64,000 bases of DNA from Coenobita brevimanus (lineage: Eukaryota; Arthropoda; Malacostraca; Decapoda; Coenobitidae), in assembly GCA_032717465.1 (NCBI GenBank), contig CM064653.1, forward strand, positions 32,980,309 to 33,044,308, read 5' to 3'. Position numbers and translations under genes: made by a program. Shown in pieces: positions 1 to 13,559 of the stretch (its first letter is position 1; each line of letters starts with the position of its first letter). Below the pieces are notes generated by a model. It was given only the letters and a program-made list of their open reading frames with translations, was not told the origin of the DNA and searched no databases.

Positions 1-99
1 CTTCATCTCTTCCTTCTCCTCCTGGTTTTTCAATTTATATTTTGATACTCTTTGCTTTGTAAGAAATGCAGTTAGTTTTATTTCTACCTCACCTTAATC

Positions 100-235
100 T
101 AAAGGAGGATAAAATGATGATGATAATGATGATTGTTATGACTGTGGTCATGATGTTAATGATGATGATGATTGTTATGATTAATGATGGTGATGATTGT
201 TATGACTGACGATGATGATGATGATGTTGAAGTAT
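100..235. repeat. Imperfect GAT trinucleotide microsatellite
   Basis: This stretch is built of imperfect GAT/GAC triplets mixed with TGTTAT blocks and lies about 90 bp before the acceptor of the first exon. A related ATAATAAT and GATGATGAT stretch follows the stop codon at about 655-715. Both are simple repeats with no sign of coding. Confidence 0.8.
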
Positions 236-321
236 AATTTGGGCACATCTCCCTCGCGTCGCGGTATCTCATCCCTCCCTGTATACTTTCTTCCTCCGTC
301 AAACATTATCTTTGTGTTCAG

Positions 322-618
322 AGTCAAGGTCTGTACGTGCCTGGCGGTGGCGTGGCAGTGTCGGGTCAGCACCAGAACACACTGCATAACGGCGAGGACG
401 TGGGGGAGGGCCTGGAGGGGTGGATGACTCTCTTCCAGTTCACGTACCGACCCCTCATCTACCCCACCTCCCCCAAAACCGCCTCTCTCGTGGCCTCTCT
501 CATCGAACGGTGTACCAAGGATTTAGGTGGAGACATTCTGAGCTGGAGGATCACGCCCAGGAAGGGGTATGGAGGCATTATTGAGGTGCCTGGTAGTGAA
601 AAGTGTGGCTACTTCTGA
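322..618 (+). CDS. Terminal coding exon of an unrecognised gene
   Basis: A splice acceptor (TTTGTGTTCAG) ends at 321, and from there a phase-0 frame of 98 codons runs to TGA at 616-618. The peptide begins SQGLYVPGGG and ends EVPGSEKCGYF. It has mixed composition, with no low-complexity bias, and includes the segment GWMTLFQFTYRPLIYPTSP, which suggests a folded domain. An AATAAA signal follows 118 bp after the stop, so this looks like a last exon. Upstream exons lie outside the window. I do not recognise the family and give no function. The gene is convergent with the minus-strand TMEM200-like gene. An acceptor, an open frame, natural composition and a polyadenylation signal together make a real exon likely. 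Confidence 0.6.
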   Translation, partial: SQGLYVPGGGVAVSGQHQNTLHNGEDVGEGLEGWMTLFQFTYRPLIYPTSPKTASLVASLIERCTKDLGGDILSWRITPRKGYGGIIEVPGSEKCGYF

Positions 619-735
619 GGACCAATGCCTGTGCGTAGTACTGATGGAATAGTACTAATAATAATAATAGTTGTAATAATAATAATATGATGATGATGAT
701 GATAATGATGATGGAAGTAGTGGAAGGTTGTTGGG

Positions 736-741
736 AATAAA
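736..741 (+). terminator. Polyadenylation signal AATAAA
   Basis: This canonical AATAAA lies 118 bp after the stop of the exon at 322-618, in an AT-rich 3' UTR containing ATAATA and GATGAT triplets. It is the most plausible 3' end signal of that gene. Confidence 0.5.
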
Positions 742-759
742 AAGACACATCTGAGCGTC

Positions 760-1863
760 AAGTGAAGTATGTGGCAGTAATGGATAATTTATCTAACTCA
801 CTTCCCAGCTTTGAAATTTGCAAGATTGGTTACTCTTTTTTTTTTCTCTCTCTCATTTTTTAATGGGACAAAATGAGCCTTCCTTGTTATTGGTAATCTC
901 TGTGTACAGCATGTATTTTTCTTTTTTTCTTTTTTTTGTACTGTATATACACTTTTTTACGGAACTATTTAAAAAGAAAAAAAAAAGTGTACGTAAAAGT
1001 AGGATGATTTGAGTTGTTCTAGTATTTCCAAGTTGACAGTGAATGACATTCACTTTGGTGGGGTGAACGACAGTCAGAGTAATAACGAGGAGTAGGAAGA
1101 CTCATTTTACAGAGAATGTACTGAAACTTTCTTGCAAAAGTATTTTTGAAATATGTTTTCTGTACTTCATAAAAGTAAATTGTCGTCACACCCCCTCAGT
1201 GAATATGAAAAATATTGTATAAAAATTAGTGTAATCATTCCCCTGTTCATCCAGTGTAGCCTTATCTGTAAGCTGTATGCACCCTTCATGGCCAGCTTAG
1301 ATATATTTTCGTGTACTGTAATACATTGTTTTACTCCTACTTAATTATGACCCTTTTACTGCTAACCATATTGCCAAGCTCGATTAAATTGCCTGGTTTT
1401 AGCGGAAATAAATGCTAAAGTACGTTCATATTCGTGAAAGGATTGATATTGCGTTGTATCACTTTCATGGCCTTTAATTTAACCGTTCATACATATACAG
1501 TATAGATATAGATAGATAGATAGATAGATAGATATAGACAGACAGACAGATAGTTTGGTAGATAAATAGATGTTCCCAACGTTATGTCCAACACTAGCAC
1601 GTATGTTTCTTTTTTTCCTATATGTTCCTTATGAATAGTAAGAGGATCATAAAAAAAGACATCATCTATTTTATACATATAATTCTTCTGCAAAATATTA
1701 CAAATGAGGATGAAGGATGGTTGCTGGTGGGATGAGGTGGATGGGCTAAACACATGAGGTGGCGTACGTTGCCTTGGTGATAACAGTACGTACAGTAATG
1801 CCCTTAACGACTACGGTAATTAGCTGAGGCATCGTACATATATCTTAACTGAGGTAAATTACT

Positions 1864-1924
<61 letters not shown>

Positions 1925-1987
1925 GTTTAAGCATTTGTGTGCATATTTGTCATGTGCACTTACGCGTCTTACTGTGCTGCGCTCGCG

Positions 1988-2029
<42 letters not shown>

Positions 2030-4378
2030 ATATTACAAAACCTAATTCATACAACCTTCAACTCATTTACTTTTTCTGAACTAATCACGCTCTCTCCAAA
2101 ACATAAATATCTCCAAACAAAAGCTGCCTCTACACAAAGACACAGTTGAGCCGCGGACATGTGTCGGGTACAGATATCTGACTACTGCACTGGATGGTCC
2201 TTGTATTGCGTATCTCGTGTGTTGCGGGGGCAGCTCACTAAGCGTTTTACCGGTGTCTGCTCTGCATGCGTCATTTTTAACTTCCCGTGACCCTTTTTCA
2301 TGATTTACACTTTTTGTTTTCTGATTTTCACTGATTGCATGGTTGATTACTAAGTTCATGAAGCAGTTAAAATGTCTACTCTGCTCACACCAGCAGGTTG
2401 GCCCGTCCCTGCAACACACAAGATAGAGGAATACATTTTGGCCACCATGTACTTGCAGTTTGACAGTGTTATAGGGAAACGTGGTGACTAGTGATTATAC
2501 ATGAAGCTGCGCATATATATAGACCAACATTGAAGCATTGTCTTATTCCTAACATCATTTTATATATATATATTTAGTGTACATAAATATTTCTTTTGCT
2601 ATAGGTATAAATCTCTGTAGAATATAAAAAATCAGTAATATACATTTACGCTTTGTTAAATATACTCGTAATACATATACATTTATTGTCGTACTAAGGC
2701 GACATGACATTTCTTTCTCGTAGCCACAGACAGTGAGAGAAGAGAGGACAGTAAAGAGAGAAACAAGTGTAGATTCCGCATACAAGGTGAAAAGCGAGTC
2801 GCCCTATCAGCTGACTGGGTGTGGGTGTCAACTTTCGGTTAGTAGGATGGTCGCTGACTTGTATTCTGGTTGGCACAGGAGACTTGGTAACACCTCTTCC
2901 ATAGTAATTATTGTACATAGTACTTTGGTGTTCTGTTTCGTGGTATTTATAGTTTTCTAGAATCGACATTGCTTTAGTAACGTACAGGAGGATCACAGCA
3001 TGTAAAATATACCAAATAAATTGCTGTGAAAGACGTGCTAGGAGGTCTCATGTGCTGCCTACTCTACGGTCCCAACACACACACATCCACATACCGTACA
3101 AAGCTGTCACTGAAGGGTTACTCGCTGACACACAGACATACCGACTGACAACCATAAGCTTACAGATTTCTAAGCAGGAAACGTTAGCGCGAAAGAGAGA
3201 GCGCGTTAGGCACGAACTCTGGCAAAGAATATAAAATTAGATTCTCGAGTGACCATAGACATTAGTACAGTAGTTATTAATGCTCATTTTGAGTATAGTT
3301 TGTTTTTCTGTCCGTACCGGCCGGGTCAGAATGCTAAGATATTCGTTGCGTACCAGCCGATAGTCATTATTATACATACAATACAGTATATGTGCTAGTA
3401 TTGAACTTTGTTTCATATGTTCACAGTAAGATTTGTCTCGTGGACCACTGAAATATAACTCCCCTTGTTTAACTCCACGGTTGGCATTCACATAAACATC
3501 TCCACAAAACAAGAATATAAACAATTTCATTACTTTTCAGGATTCAATCTTTACGTGGGGTTTCATAAAGACTGAGAGGAAGTGATCAGTGTCAGGGGAG
3601 GCGGGTATGGTGCAGAACTTTTCAGTGTTATCAGTCCTTTTACATATTATATTTGTCCATCTCGGGGTACTGCACTGGTCCTTTGTATATTATTTAGAGG
3701 TTACAGGCGACTGGTGGTGGTGTCCATGAGGTGATCCGAGCGACAGGGAGGTTATTATTTTTAGGCTGTTTGTTGAAGTTCCTTTGCTTAACTTGGCCTA
3801 GATTTTTTGTCCTTTTCCCACTCATTTCTCGTAGCCCAAAGGCAGACAGATACTACAACGGCTCTTAATCATTGCCATAGGACTTCTTCGGTTGATTAAC
3901 ACCATATTCTAGTGTTAATCTCTTCTTACAACTCTGCAGAGAGGCGAAAATTTTAGGCCAGGTTAGAGTAAAAGGAGTACAGTGATTGGGTGGACTCACT
4001 AAGGCGCGGTAGTGGAGACTGGAGGTAGTTTATTATGGGTCCATTGACAAAGGCCTGGTGACGCTGAAGTACAGTGAGGCAGGTGAGGATAAGGCAACTG
4101 AGGATAAGCTAAGAGTAGGCTGCTTGTAGAGTGGATTTACAAGGCCATGAAGGTGGATATAAAGGGAGATTTTAAGATGTTACAAGTGGATTTACGGAGA
4201 GCTGGAGTGGATACAGGTTGAATATAATGTTGGAAGGTGGAGACAGTTTGACCAGAATATTAGCTAAGGTGGACGTGGCTTGATTAACAAGGATAGGACG
4301 ATGGTTGCAGGAGGATCAATCGATGTCTGAAGATGACACTGGAAGTCGGTCGACCTGAAGTGAGACAGATGGGTGGGG

Positions 4379-4418
<40 letters not shown>

Positions 4419-4500
4419 GGGGAAGGGTAATATTTATAAGGTGGAAGGGTATTTTTATGGGATTGAAATTTTAAGAGTGGGGCATTTTTAGGGTGGGGTG
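760..4500. other. Intergenic spacer between two convergent genes
   Basis: I see no supported coding exon here. The stretch holds GT microsatellites at 1866-1921 and 1989-2026, a GATA tract near 1507-1552, and a pure T tract at 4381-4416. The last 400 bp before the minus-strand gene are rich in GGGGTG-type repeats on the plus strand. All short open frames are unsupported. Confidence 0.6.
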
Positions 4501-4501
4501 A

Positions 4502-4511
4502 TTTATTTATT
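4502..4511 (-). terminator. Polyadenylation signals of the TMEM200-like gene
   Basis: TTTATTTATT on the plus strand gives two overlapping AATAAA signals on the minus strand, about 165 bases after the proposed TAA stop at 4675-4677. Their position fits the 3' end of the minus-strand gene. Confidence 0.5.
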
Positions 4512-4674
4512 TATATTTTTAGGAGGGGGCACTTTTAGTATGGGGTCAATTTAAGGGTGAGGACGTCTTGATGGATGGGAGATGATTTAGGGTAAGTGAG
4601 GGGACATTCTTAGATTGGAGGATACTACTAGGGTGGGGCACTTTGAGGGAGGGGCAGGGTTTTGTGGGAGCATT

Positions 4675-4791
4675 TTAAGGCTGTGGTGGCATCCTAGAGT
4701 CAGCAGCGGTAGTGGGTCTGGAGTCGATGTGGGCGGAGCAGTGGCGGGACAGGCGGGGCAGCAGGGGGGGCGCTGGGGGGGGCGCCGTCAC
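4675..4791 (-). CDS. TMEM200-like gene, exon 9 (terminal coding)
   Basis: The acceptor CCCCTCAG ends at 4792. The frame opens in phase 0, matching the phase-0 donor of exon 8, and runs 38 codons to TAA at 4677-4675. It encodes residues 625-662, which are Pro/Ala-rich at first (VTAPPPAPPLLPRLSR) and then polar. AATAAA signals follow about 165 bases downstream. The GC-rich composition contrasts with its surroundings and fits a coding exon. Alternative 3' exons cannot be excluded. Confidence 0.5.
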   Translation of the reverse strand: MTAPPPAPPLLPRLSRHCSAHIDSRPTTAADSRMPPQP

Positions 4792-5054
4792 CTGAGGGGC
4801 ACATGGGGGTTCAGGTTATAGGCCAGGTGTTCTTAACCTTACTGCCGTCTACCTCCTCGCTTTGGCATGCTAGTAACTCCAAATATAAACATGGCCACGA
4901 TGTATAATGTAAAACAAAAGAAATGTAGAGGTCGATAAATCAGTGAAGAAAGTAGAGAAGAGCAGAGAAAAGAACACTGGGTCCAAACTCGGGTTAATGG
5001 GCCCCAAGGGAACCACTGCAGAGTTTTATGGTGACCCATGAAGAACTGGAAATG

Positions 5055-5094
<40 letters not shown>

Positions 5095-5683
5095 TGCACA
5101 TATGACACAGTTAAATTATTTGGTTCTTCCCAACCTTAGTCGAATTTGTTGTGAATCTTGTGGCGAGGCAAAGAACGCAGTGTGTAACAACTGAGAAAGG
5201 AGTGAGTAAAGATATGCTGTATATGAGATGAGTGTTGAAAAGTATCATTAATATATCCAATACTCGAATTTATCCTCTATGTGCATGTAGGATTTATTTT
5301 TAAGTACTTGTCTCATTAGATTTTGAACTCTGACTATGAAGTGATTTAAGTTTTGTTCCAAATTTCTTTCGTCACTCCCACTTCAATCGCAGCTGCTTCA
5401 CTAGCCTCACTCTTGCCAGTGCTACTACTACCAACCCACTTACAGCTTCCCACCCATTGTAGATCATCTACATTCATAACTGTTCACCCACATTACTACC
5501 CTCTATCTATTGTCCCCATTCAGAATAGTCCCACCCTCCATTCCCGCCCGCATATTCTGAATCCGTGTACTTATTGCATGCAATAGGGGAAATTACATTC
5601 AGTCAGAGTGCGCGGTGTGCAGTGATGTCAAGATTGCGTCACCTTCCTCTTCCCTGGTCTTATACCGAGAATCTTTAGAGGGG

Positions 5684-5806
<123 letters not shown>

Positions 5807-6011
5807 AAATGAAATTCAGGGTGGGCCAGGTGAGGTGAGAAGATTTTTTATGACTCGCATTAGCACATTTAGTGCACAGGCTTTCAGGCTCACAGGACAT
5901 GAGGATCATGTTCTTTTTGCTATTTACAATAAGTGTAGTGCATAGTCGGCTAGCTTGGGTGGATGATTCTCTCTCTAACGTATATATAAGCTTCAGCTTG
6001 ATGGTCTCTTT

Positions 6012-6165
6012 TTTTATTGTTATCTGCAGACGATTTTATTTAACCTTAGCGTGATAACGGATGAAACAGATGGAGCCTTCCTTACATTTCTTCACAATGA
6101 GAGGCCCCTCCTAAATTGAATAAAATCGTGTAGAGACAGCAAGAATAAAACGGATATTTTGTTAT
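6012..6165. repeat. Palindromic repeat family P, copy inside intron 8
   Basis: A left arm with CAGACGATTTTATTTAACC near 6028 and a right arm with AAATTGAATAAAATCGTG near 6114 form an inverted repeat with a spacer of about 50-60 bp. A CAGCAAGAATAAAA motif on the outer side of the right arm is shared with many other copies between 25 and 55 kb. This is the clearest copy within the gene introns. Confidence 0.65.
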
Positions 6166-6304
6166 CGAGTAGATGGGGTTTACAACCCTCCCTCTCCCTC
6201 CCTCCCTCCCATTCCATTCATAACTCCTCACTCCAACTACCGTTAAGACCTCATAAGTCGTCATTTTTTGTGTTCCTTTCTGTTATTAAGTCCTCTGTAA
6301 ATTA

Positions 6305-6705
6305 TTGAATAACTGTCAATTTTTCCCTACTCACTCCCCCATCTATTGCGCACCTACTTTCCCCCTGTTTCACATCCATTCCCCACTTGTACCCACTCAC
6401 TCCCCTTTTTCCCTAATTCCTCCCCTTCCACTTTTCCCACACCCTTTTTCCTTCTTTTCCCACTCATTACCCCATTTTCCCGTCACTCCCCTCTTTCCCG
6501 TTTTTCACACCCATTCTCCCTTTCCCTCACACTTGTTTTTTTTTTCCCTTTTTTCACGCCAATCCTCCTTTTTTCCCACTCACTCCCCTTTTTCCCCTCA
6601 CGGCCCTCGTCTCCCCCTGTCACGTCCTTTTTCCGTAGTTTTTTCACATTCTACCTTTTCTCCCCACTCACTCCCCTCTTTTCCCCTTACTCCCCTCCCC
6701 AACAC
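6305..6705. repeat. Polypyrimidine minisatellite in intron 8
   Basis: About 400 bp of nearly pure C/T sequence on the plus strand is built from degenerate units such as CCCACTCACTCCCC. On the transcribed minus strand it is a purine tract that starts directly after the exon 8 donor. Long open frames across it have simple Pro/Ser/Phe/His composition and are not genes. Confidence 0.8.
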
Positions 6706-6707
6706 AC

Positions 6708-6993
6708 CTGTATGGATGGTATCTGTGAGGCAGAGAAAGGCACGAGAGCCGGTGAGCGTCGTCCATATGATGTGGCCGACCTGGTACCCCGCACCTCCTG
6801 CACCCCCGCTGTAGAATGCGCCGCGGAGCCTAGGCGTGGGCACGGCGGGTCCTGGGGTGTGGGTGATGGGCTGTGGGTGTCGGTGGGTGGATTGGGCAGG
6901 AGGGGCAGGGAGAGGGGGGGCTTCACCGACGCCTTCTGAGCATTGTCCTCCGTGTCGCTGGGTAGCAGGTTCATCAAGTCTCCCGCGGGATCG
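6708..6993 (-). CDS. TMEM200-like gene, exon 8
   Basis: The acceptor CTATCCACAG ends at 6994 and the donor CAG|GTGTGT starts at 6707. The exon contributes one base to a split Pro codon and then 95 codons (residues 530-624) in the only long frame. It starts DPAGDLMNLLPSDTEDNAQK and continues as a Pro/Ser-rich, probably disordered segment ending SASQIPSIQ. It has no membrane segment and presumably lies in the cytoplasmic tail. The phase matches exons 7 and 9. Confidence 0.65.
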
Positions 6994-8398
6994 CTGTGGA
7001 TAGAACTGCCATACATTAATATTATATGCAGCCTAAATCCATCACTAATTGCGAAATCATGCCATTAATAAATAGGTAAGGGCAAGGCGTAGAGGTCCGA
7101 GGCACCACAAACAATGCTATTCCATAAGTTTCATTTACATGAAAAGATACGAATACAAGAAAATGACATTTTTCCCACTCACATTGAGGTGCCGTAAACT
7201 CATTATATTTGTAAGTGCTAGAACATCTAGAACAGTAACTGTATTTACAAAGACATTAACATTTGAACATTTTGATTTCTGGCCAGAGTTTTCACCTTCT
7301 CAGTGTTCATACTGTGGCCTATTATTATTATTTTTTTTTTCGAAATATCGACTACTGTAAAAGCAGATCTCACTCCACTGACCTGTTGTAATTTCATTCT
7401 TACTACCTTTACACAAATTTAATTAGCGTAAGAGAGAATTTTCGAATTTGAAGGATTAAATAAGCCTTCATTTTCCCCTATACTATTTCGAGGCTCTCAA
7501 ATTAAATATAATTGTTTCTAGACAGAAAGAATCTACCATAATGAAAATCTATGTTATGGGGTAAATAAGTCAAAAGATCTGATATATAGATAGATAGATA
7601 GATTTTTTTTTTTTCTGAGAACATCATGAAGGACGGCGGCTTGGAGTGGCGAGAGATACTGGTGAGGAATGGTGATAGAGGTGAGACATACAGGCTTTTT
7701 GCAGGGATCGTTGTGGATGATCTCTGGGTTAAGCATTTGGGAATACACAAACAAAATGGGATAAGCGCAGATTTGCAGATAGACTGTGACAGATAGGCTG
7801 AAAGATTAGTAGACTCATATATGTGCGCAGAAAGATAGCCAGTAAGACATAAACAGATCCGAAAGACAGAAAGACTAACACCTCAACAGGCAGATTCGAC
7901 AAGCAGATTGATAGGCAGGCTGGCAAATTGATGAATGTATAAAAATAAACAAAAAATCGAAAAAAGTGAAAGACGGCTAGATAGACTAACAGAGATAGAG
8001 CCTACATACATACATACATACGTACGTACACATGCGGATGTACATATACATAGATAAACACATACCTAGAAAGATAGGCAGGTACACAGCAGCAAAATAA
8101 AGGCATTCATAGAGAGATAGATGCATAGGAAATTAGATGGGCAGAGGATGATCTCAGGATATTGAAACTTATGAACAGATATGAGCATAGATATAAAGAT
8201 GGGGATTGGAACAGATGGTACACGCAGATAAAGATAGGCAGATACATAACTACACAGGAGATTAGATAGATAGATGCACAGATAGATAAAGATAGGCAGA
8301 TACTCGTACATAACTCCACAGGAAACTAGACGGATGCATGCAAAGATAGACAGATGCATATGAAGACAGGCAGACAGACAGCAAGAAGTTTGACTCAC

Positions 8399-8509
8399 GG
8401 GTATGGTGATGCAGGGAAGCATGCGATGCCGGCATGTGGTATGGAGAGGTCAGGCAGGAGGTCAAGGGACGTGGGGGTCATCGAGCTGGTGGGCGTCTCT
8501 CGGTCCTCA
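8399..8509 (-). CDS. TMEM200-like gene, exon 7
   Basis: A strong acceptor (a long C tract, then GTCTTCAG) ends at 8510, and a consensus donor CCC|GTGAGT begins at 8398. The 111-base exon supplies the last base of a split Cys codon, 36 codons (residues 493-528, starting EDRETPTSSMTP) and two bases of a split Pro codon. It is Ser/Thr/Pro-rich. Both split codons resolve in frame with exons 6 and 8, which is good evidence for the model. Confidence 0.7.
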
Positions 8510-8564
8510 CTGAAGACGGGGGGGGGGGGAGAATAATTAACCTTCCTGAACACAGAATAGAAGA

Positions 8565-8600
<36 letters not shown>

Positions 8601-8772
8601 GCTCCTAGTATGCCTACAATAGCCGATATAATCGAGAGAGAGAGAAAGAAAAACTCAGTCCCATCATTAGCAACAACATGTAAACTTCGCCATGCAAGTA
8701 TACTTTTACTATTTTATGGTTCGCCTCCTGTGCCTTCTTAACCAAACTTTTTTCTTGCTGCTAGCCACTCGA

Positions 8773-8776
<4 letters not shown>

Positions 8777-8816
<40 letters not shown>
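8777..8816. repeat. TA microsatellite
   Basis: This is a pure TA dinucleotide tract of about 40 bp in intron 6. An AC tract at 8567-8599 lies just before it. Confidence 0.9.
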
Positions 8817-8820
<4 letters not shown>

Positions 8821-9075
8821 TCATGAAACCTACACTATGCAGCCCCACTGTATCACTATTTTCTGTGTCACCCGCTGTAACTTATGTGTCTACCAACCAC
8901 CCATTAAGAATAAGAGTACCGGTAATTAATTACTTGATACAAAATGCATGAATATAAAAGCAGGCAAAATGGCAGACATGGTATAAGTAACATAAAGATT
9001 ACTGTGAAATGCACTGCCACTATTTCCTGTCATTGTGTAAACATTCTTGTTTCCCTCCAGGCTATCGGTATCCAT

Positions 9076-9186
<111 letters not shown>

Positions 9187-10101
9187 TGTATATATATATG
9201 TCAATTTGTAAATGGACGTAGTCGAGGGGTTTAATTAAATGGAAGAAGATATTATACCGGTAGGTGTATTGTGGGTAATGGCTGCTGCTCTGTCACCAGT
9301 GGAGTGTAACGTTGGCTGCTGCCAGCAAAATGGTGAGGCATCGAGTAGATTTAATAGGTAGGTCTCTATCTCACTTTCCCTCTCTAGGTATTCTTTTATC
9401 GTAAATGAGGTGAGTTATAGTCAGTTCTTGGGTTACAGAGTTTTATTGCACAAAGTTATATAGAGATGTGATTAAAGAAAGTAATGTAACGTGACGGCAA
9501 ACCTCCTAACTACCCTCTCCTACTTCTATCTTCGATCTTTCTCTCAGGCTTTCTACCCTTACAGCGCCATCCCTGGGATCATATACCGACCAGTGCATAG
9601 GTGTGTCTATGTCAGGTACCTTTCCACAGGTAGTTTTCCAGGAAAACAGATATCTGGCTCAAGTTGGTTATGCTGTGTGTTCATGAAAACTTGTATTGTC
9701 TGGCTAACAGGGTTTTCTGATACATCGGATGGTCCGACATTCCCTTCTCAAATTTTGGCGCGACTTTTTCTAAACTGGACATACGCACTTACATTACATA
9801 TACCAATACCTATAGTTACATAGTTACATAGTTACATATTACATATTAATGCCTACATATCGCTCGGTCACGCTAACTGTCGTACCTACTACATTACATA
9901 TTGTGTCATATAAATGCTTATTATTTTCACGTTACAATCAACTTGTCAGCTAACTATGTGAAATACTTGTTAAAGTAAGTACATGGTATTTGTTATAATA
10001 TTGTGAAATCGTATATAGTAGCATAATTGTAGAAACATTGTAGTAACAAATGTAACCTAATTGTAGTGAAATTGTAGTAACATAAGTGTTCCGTATTTAT
10101 C

Positions 10102-10299
<198 letters not shown>

Positions 10300-10385
10300 C
10301 CAGTATATATATATCACATGCATGTTGACCATAATTTCCCCCAGTTTGTTTGCACCATCAGCACCACCCCTCCTGCCTCCCTTAC

Positions 10386-10504
10386 CAAATAGGGGATGGG
10401 CACTGTACCCCGGTGTCCCTGGCGTCCACGTGTGCCGCACTGTTGTCCTTCAGGGAGGGGTCCATCCACCACGAGTTGCGTCGCACCGCCAGAATCGGGT
10501 ATTG
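10386..10504 (-). CDS. TMEM200-like gene, exon 6
   Basis: An excellent acceptor (polypyrimidine tract ending GTCCCCAG at 10505) and a donor TTTG|GTAAGG bound 119 bases. Phase 0 from exon 5 gives 39 codons (residues 453-491) beginning [20 protein letters not shown], then TG of a split Cys codon completed by exon 7. Two adjacent Trp residues and the non-repetitive composition suggest a conserved segment. Three other frames across the site give repeat-like products and were discarded. Confidence 0.7.
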
Positions 10505-10643
10505 CTGGGGACGGAGGCAGGGTTAGAGGCAGAGACAGGGAGGGGGGAGGAGGGAATGTCAAGGAAAGGAGATCTGGGGAGAGTAGGAAGGTTTTTGGAG
10601 GGAAGTTTTATGATTTTGGAGGGAGATGGAACGGAAGGGGTAA

Positions 10644-10751
<108 letters not shown>

Positions 10752-12221
10752 ATATCGGAAGCTTGGAGAAGATGAAGAATGGAGAACTGGAATTAAAATT
10801 CCTTAAGGGAGAGGAGAGGGTTAGAAGAGTGCTGATAGGAAGGGATAGGAGGTTGGAGAGTGCGGGAAGAAAAAGGGAGAAATGGAGGGAAATATCGTGG
10901 GAGGGAGAGATTTGGATGGCGGGGTAGAGAAGTAGTGGATGAAGGAAAGATGGAGTGAGAGAGGCAAGAGAGATCGAAGAGGAGAGAGTAGATTGCGATG
11001 AAAATGTTATTAGGAGACGAGAGAAAATTAAAGGCGAAAGGGAGGGTCGGGTGAAGGGAAAGTGCAATGAAAAAAAAAAAAAAACAGTAAGGCGTGTAGA
11101 AAGGGGCAAGGGAATACATCTTCCATTAACCTCTTCAGAATTATTGGTTTATTCTAACTTGAACAGAATCGTCTAACAGTAACACCAAATGTATCTTAAA
11201 AACATTTTTGCACTGAAGACGTTAATGTGTACAGTACCTGTTATTTAATTTAAAAAATAATCCCCAGTCAAGCAATGCAGGATATGAGGTATTATTAAAG
11301 GTAATTTTGTGTGGCGTTGACGAGGGATGCCTTTGTGTGGGAACTGAATAAATAAAATTTTCTCACCACCAGGACAAACTCGGATGTGTGGGGGGTCCAG
11401 TGAAGGTTCTTGTTCAACGAAGGAATGTAAATAGGATTGTGAGTGTGAAAGAATGTAGCAGAAGCGAGTCAATGAAAAGGCAGTGGTGATCGCGAACGAA
11501 ATGTCGGATGGTGATTCACGAGTGATCAAAAGGGAGTTGATAAACGATATCTTGGTTGATAATGAGTGTGTAGAGGTGAGTGAAAGGGTGCTGGGTAATT
11601 AACGAGTGTGTGAAGTTCAGTAAAGGGTTGTAGATGAACGGGATGACAGTAGACGGTCAGGGAAAAGGGTGCTGGTGCATGACATGGCAAAATCTACTGT
11701 AGACGTGGTGATCAGCAGGGTTGTGATCAACGAGTGTGTTCATTTTAACGATGGAATATAGATCACGATATGGCATTGAGTGTTCAACGAATGTTTATGC
11801 GTAGTGAACCGAACTGTTCACTGGTAAACAAAAGTAAATAAGTAAAGAGAGACCAAATGGCTGAAAAACATGTCGCGTCTGCATGAAAAGACCGTAGAAA
11901 TATCAGAAGTGTATGTGTGTGTCATGCCAGATGGTGTGGAAAAACTTGACACGTGTGCATGAGAGTTTTGAGCATTTGTGGGCATCTGTGACAAGAAAAA
12001 ATTAACCCTTACATAGGAGGTCTCTCCGAAACTGAACAAGATCGTGTAGCGTTAATATTTAAAAACAAGTCCCCAAACTGAAGGAGTTAATGCACCGATG
12101 AGGAAACATCTGGCGTAGCGCGGCAGGTGAGTTTAATGAAAATGATGCAAAGGTACAAGTAACCTTTTTGTCAGTCAGGAGAGAGAGAGAGAGAGAGAGA
12201 GAGAAATTTGTTTTGGTATAC

Positions 12222-12347
12222 CTGGTGTGGTGCTGGTGCATGGGTGCGGAGGGGCGAGACGGTCTTGGCATAACTGAAGCTGTCCTCCAGCTGACACAAC
12301 TGCTGCTCAGATATCACCAGCTGCTTCACCTTCTCGTCACGGCTGAT
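12222..12347 (-). CDS. TMEM200-like gene, exon 5
   Basis: The acceptor CCCTGCAG ends at 12348 and the donor CACCAG|GTATAC begins at 12221. The exon is 126 bases, 42 codons, phase 0 at both ends (residues 411-452). It starts ISRDEKVKQLVISEQQ, a charged amphipathic stretch directly after membrane helix 2. The RDxK pattern just after the helix is one reason for the TMEM200-like call. The remainder is Pro/His-rich. Confidence 0.7.
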
Positions 12348-12896
12348 CTGCAGGGCGGAGGGTTGGTTAGATTGGATTAACTTAGGCTATCGGGTGAAGG
12401 AGATGGTGAGGAATAATCGAGAGCGGGGTGGAGGTTGTTGGATTGGGTCAGATTAGGTTAGGTTAGGAGGAAAGGGAGGGAGAGCTGGGTTAGTTAGGAA
12501 TGGTTAGAGGATGATGGTACTACTGTAAATTGAGGGTAAATGGGTTAGTCGATGAATTGGAGAAACTTGTAAGGGATAATTGTGTCCATTGCTTTCATGT
12601 TCATATTATTTGCTTTATTAATAATTTAAATGACGAATAGGAAAACAGTGATAATGGTAATGATTATTCACTTACAGATGTCATGATTTCCACTCTTCAT
12701 ACTGATATTGAGAAGATATGTTTCCAAAGGTGGCAGACAGTATTCTTATGGCTTACATTACTTCTTCCCGTGCATAACTTTAGCGTCTTCTTACCTGCTT
12801 GTTCTTACCTAACTGTATTTTCTTAGGACTGAATCAGGCTCGTAATATCCTGTCTTGCATTGCTATTTCATTATACCCCCTTTCTTTACTTATGAT

Positions 12897-12918
12897 TGAG
12901 AGAGAGAGAGAGAGAGAG

Positions 12919-13004
<86 letters not shown>

Positions 13005-13030
13005 TGTTTGCGTGCGTGTGTGAGCGTGTG
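12897..13030. repeat. Compound GA then GT microsatellite
   Basis: A GA tract of about 26 bp is followed by about 80 bp of GT and then by degenerate GTGC/GTGA units. It lies in intron 4. Confidence 0.9.
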
Positions 13031-13559
13031 TGTGTGAGTGCTGTAGTTTAGATAACTCGCTCCCTATCAATAACCGACTTGCTCAGGCGGCCAACACAGT
13101 GCTTTATGTAATTCACTTGATCAATACCCCCCCAGCCAAGACCCATGGAGTTGCTGAAAATAGAGCCTTCTCCTCCAGTATGCATTAGGGGAGCCATTGC
13201 AGCCGACATTTGAGAAGCTGCGTACTCTTTGACTCAATGTTCCACGGAATCAACAGAGAGGCGTGGTTTGCCTTTGTCAGTGTCGTCAATCCATGCCTAT
13301 TTGTTATTCGTATCTCTCTTTATTTACAGCTGTCTATTTTTGTCTTCATCCATTTCAGCATCTATCTGCCAGTATTGTGCGGTTCTGTCTGTCCGCCCTT
13401 CTGTCTGTCATCGCCTATATGTTTTGCATTTATCTGTCTGCCTGTCTGTTTATCTAGTTCTGTACATCAGTTACTTGACGCCGTATCCTGTGAGAGGTAA
13501 CTAACAAAAGAAATCTCAGTGCATTTATGTACTACCTAGTAACGACCCTCTCCTACTAG

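Noticed and set aside
6305..6939. Plus-strand frames of 169 and 197 codons
   Set aside because: They arise from a C/T minisatellite and the antisense of exon 8. The minus strand has matching splice sites and phase.
9491..9823. Plus-strand 110-codon frame
   Set aside because: Composition is mixed, but there is no motif, no splice signal of quality and no conserved text I recognise.
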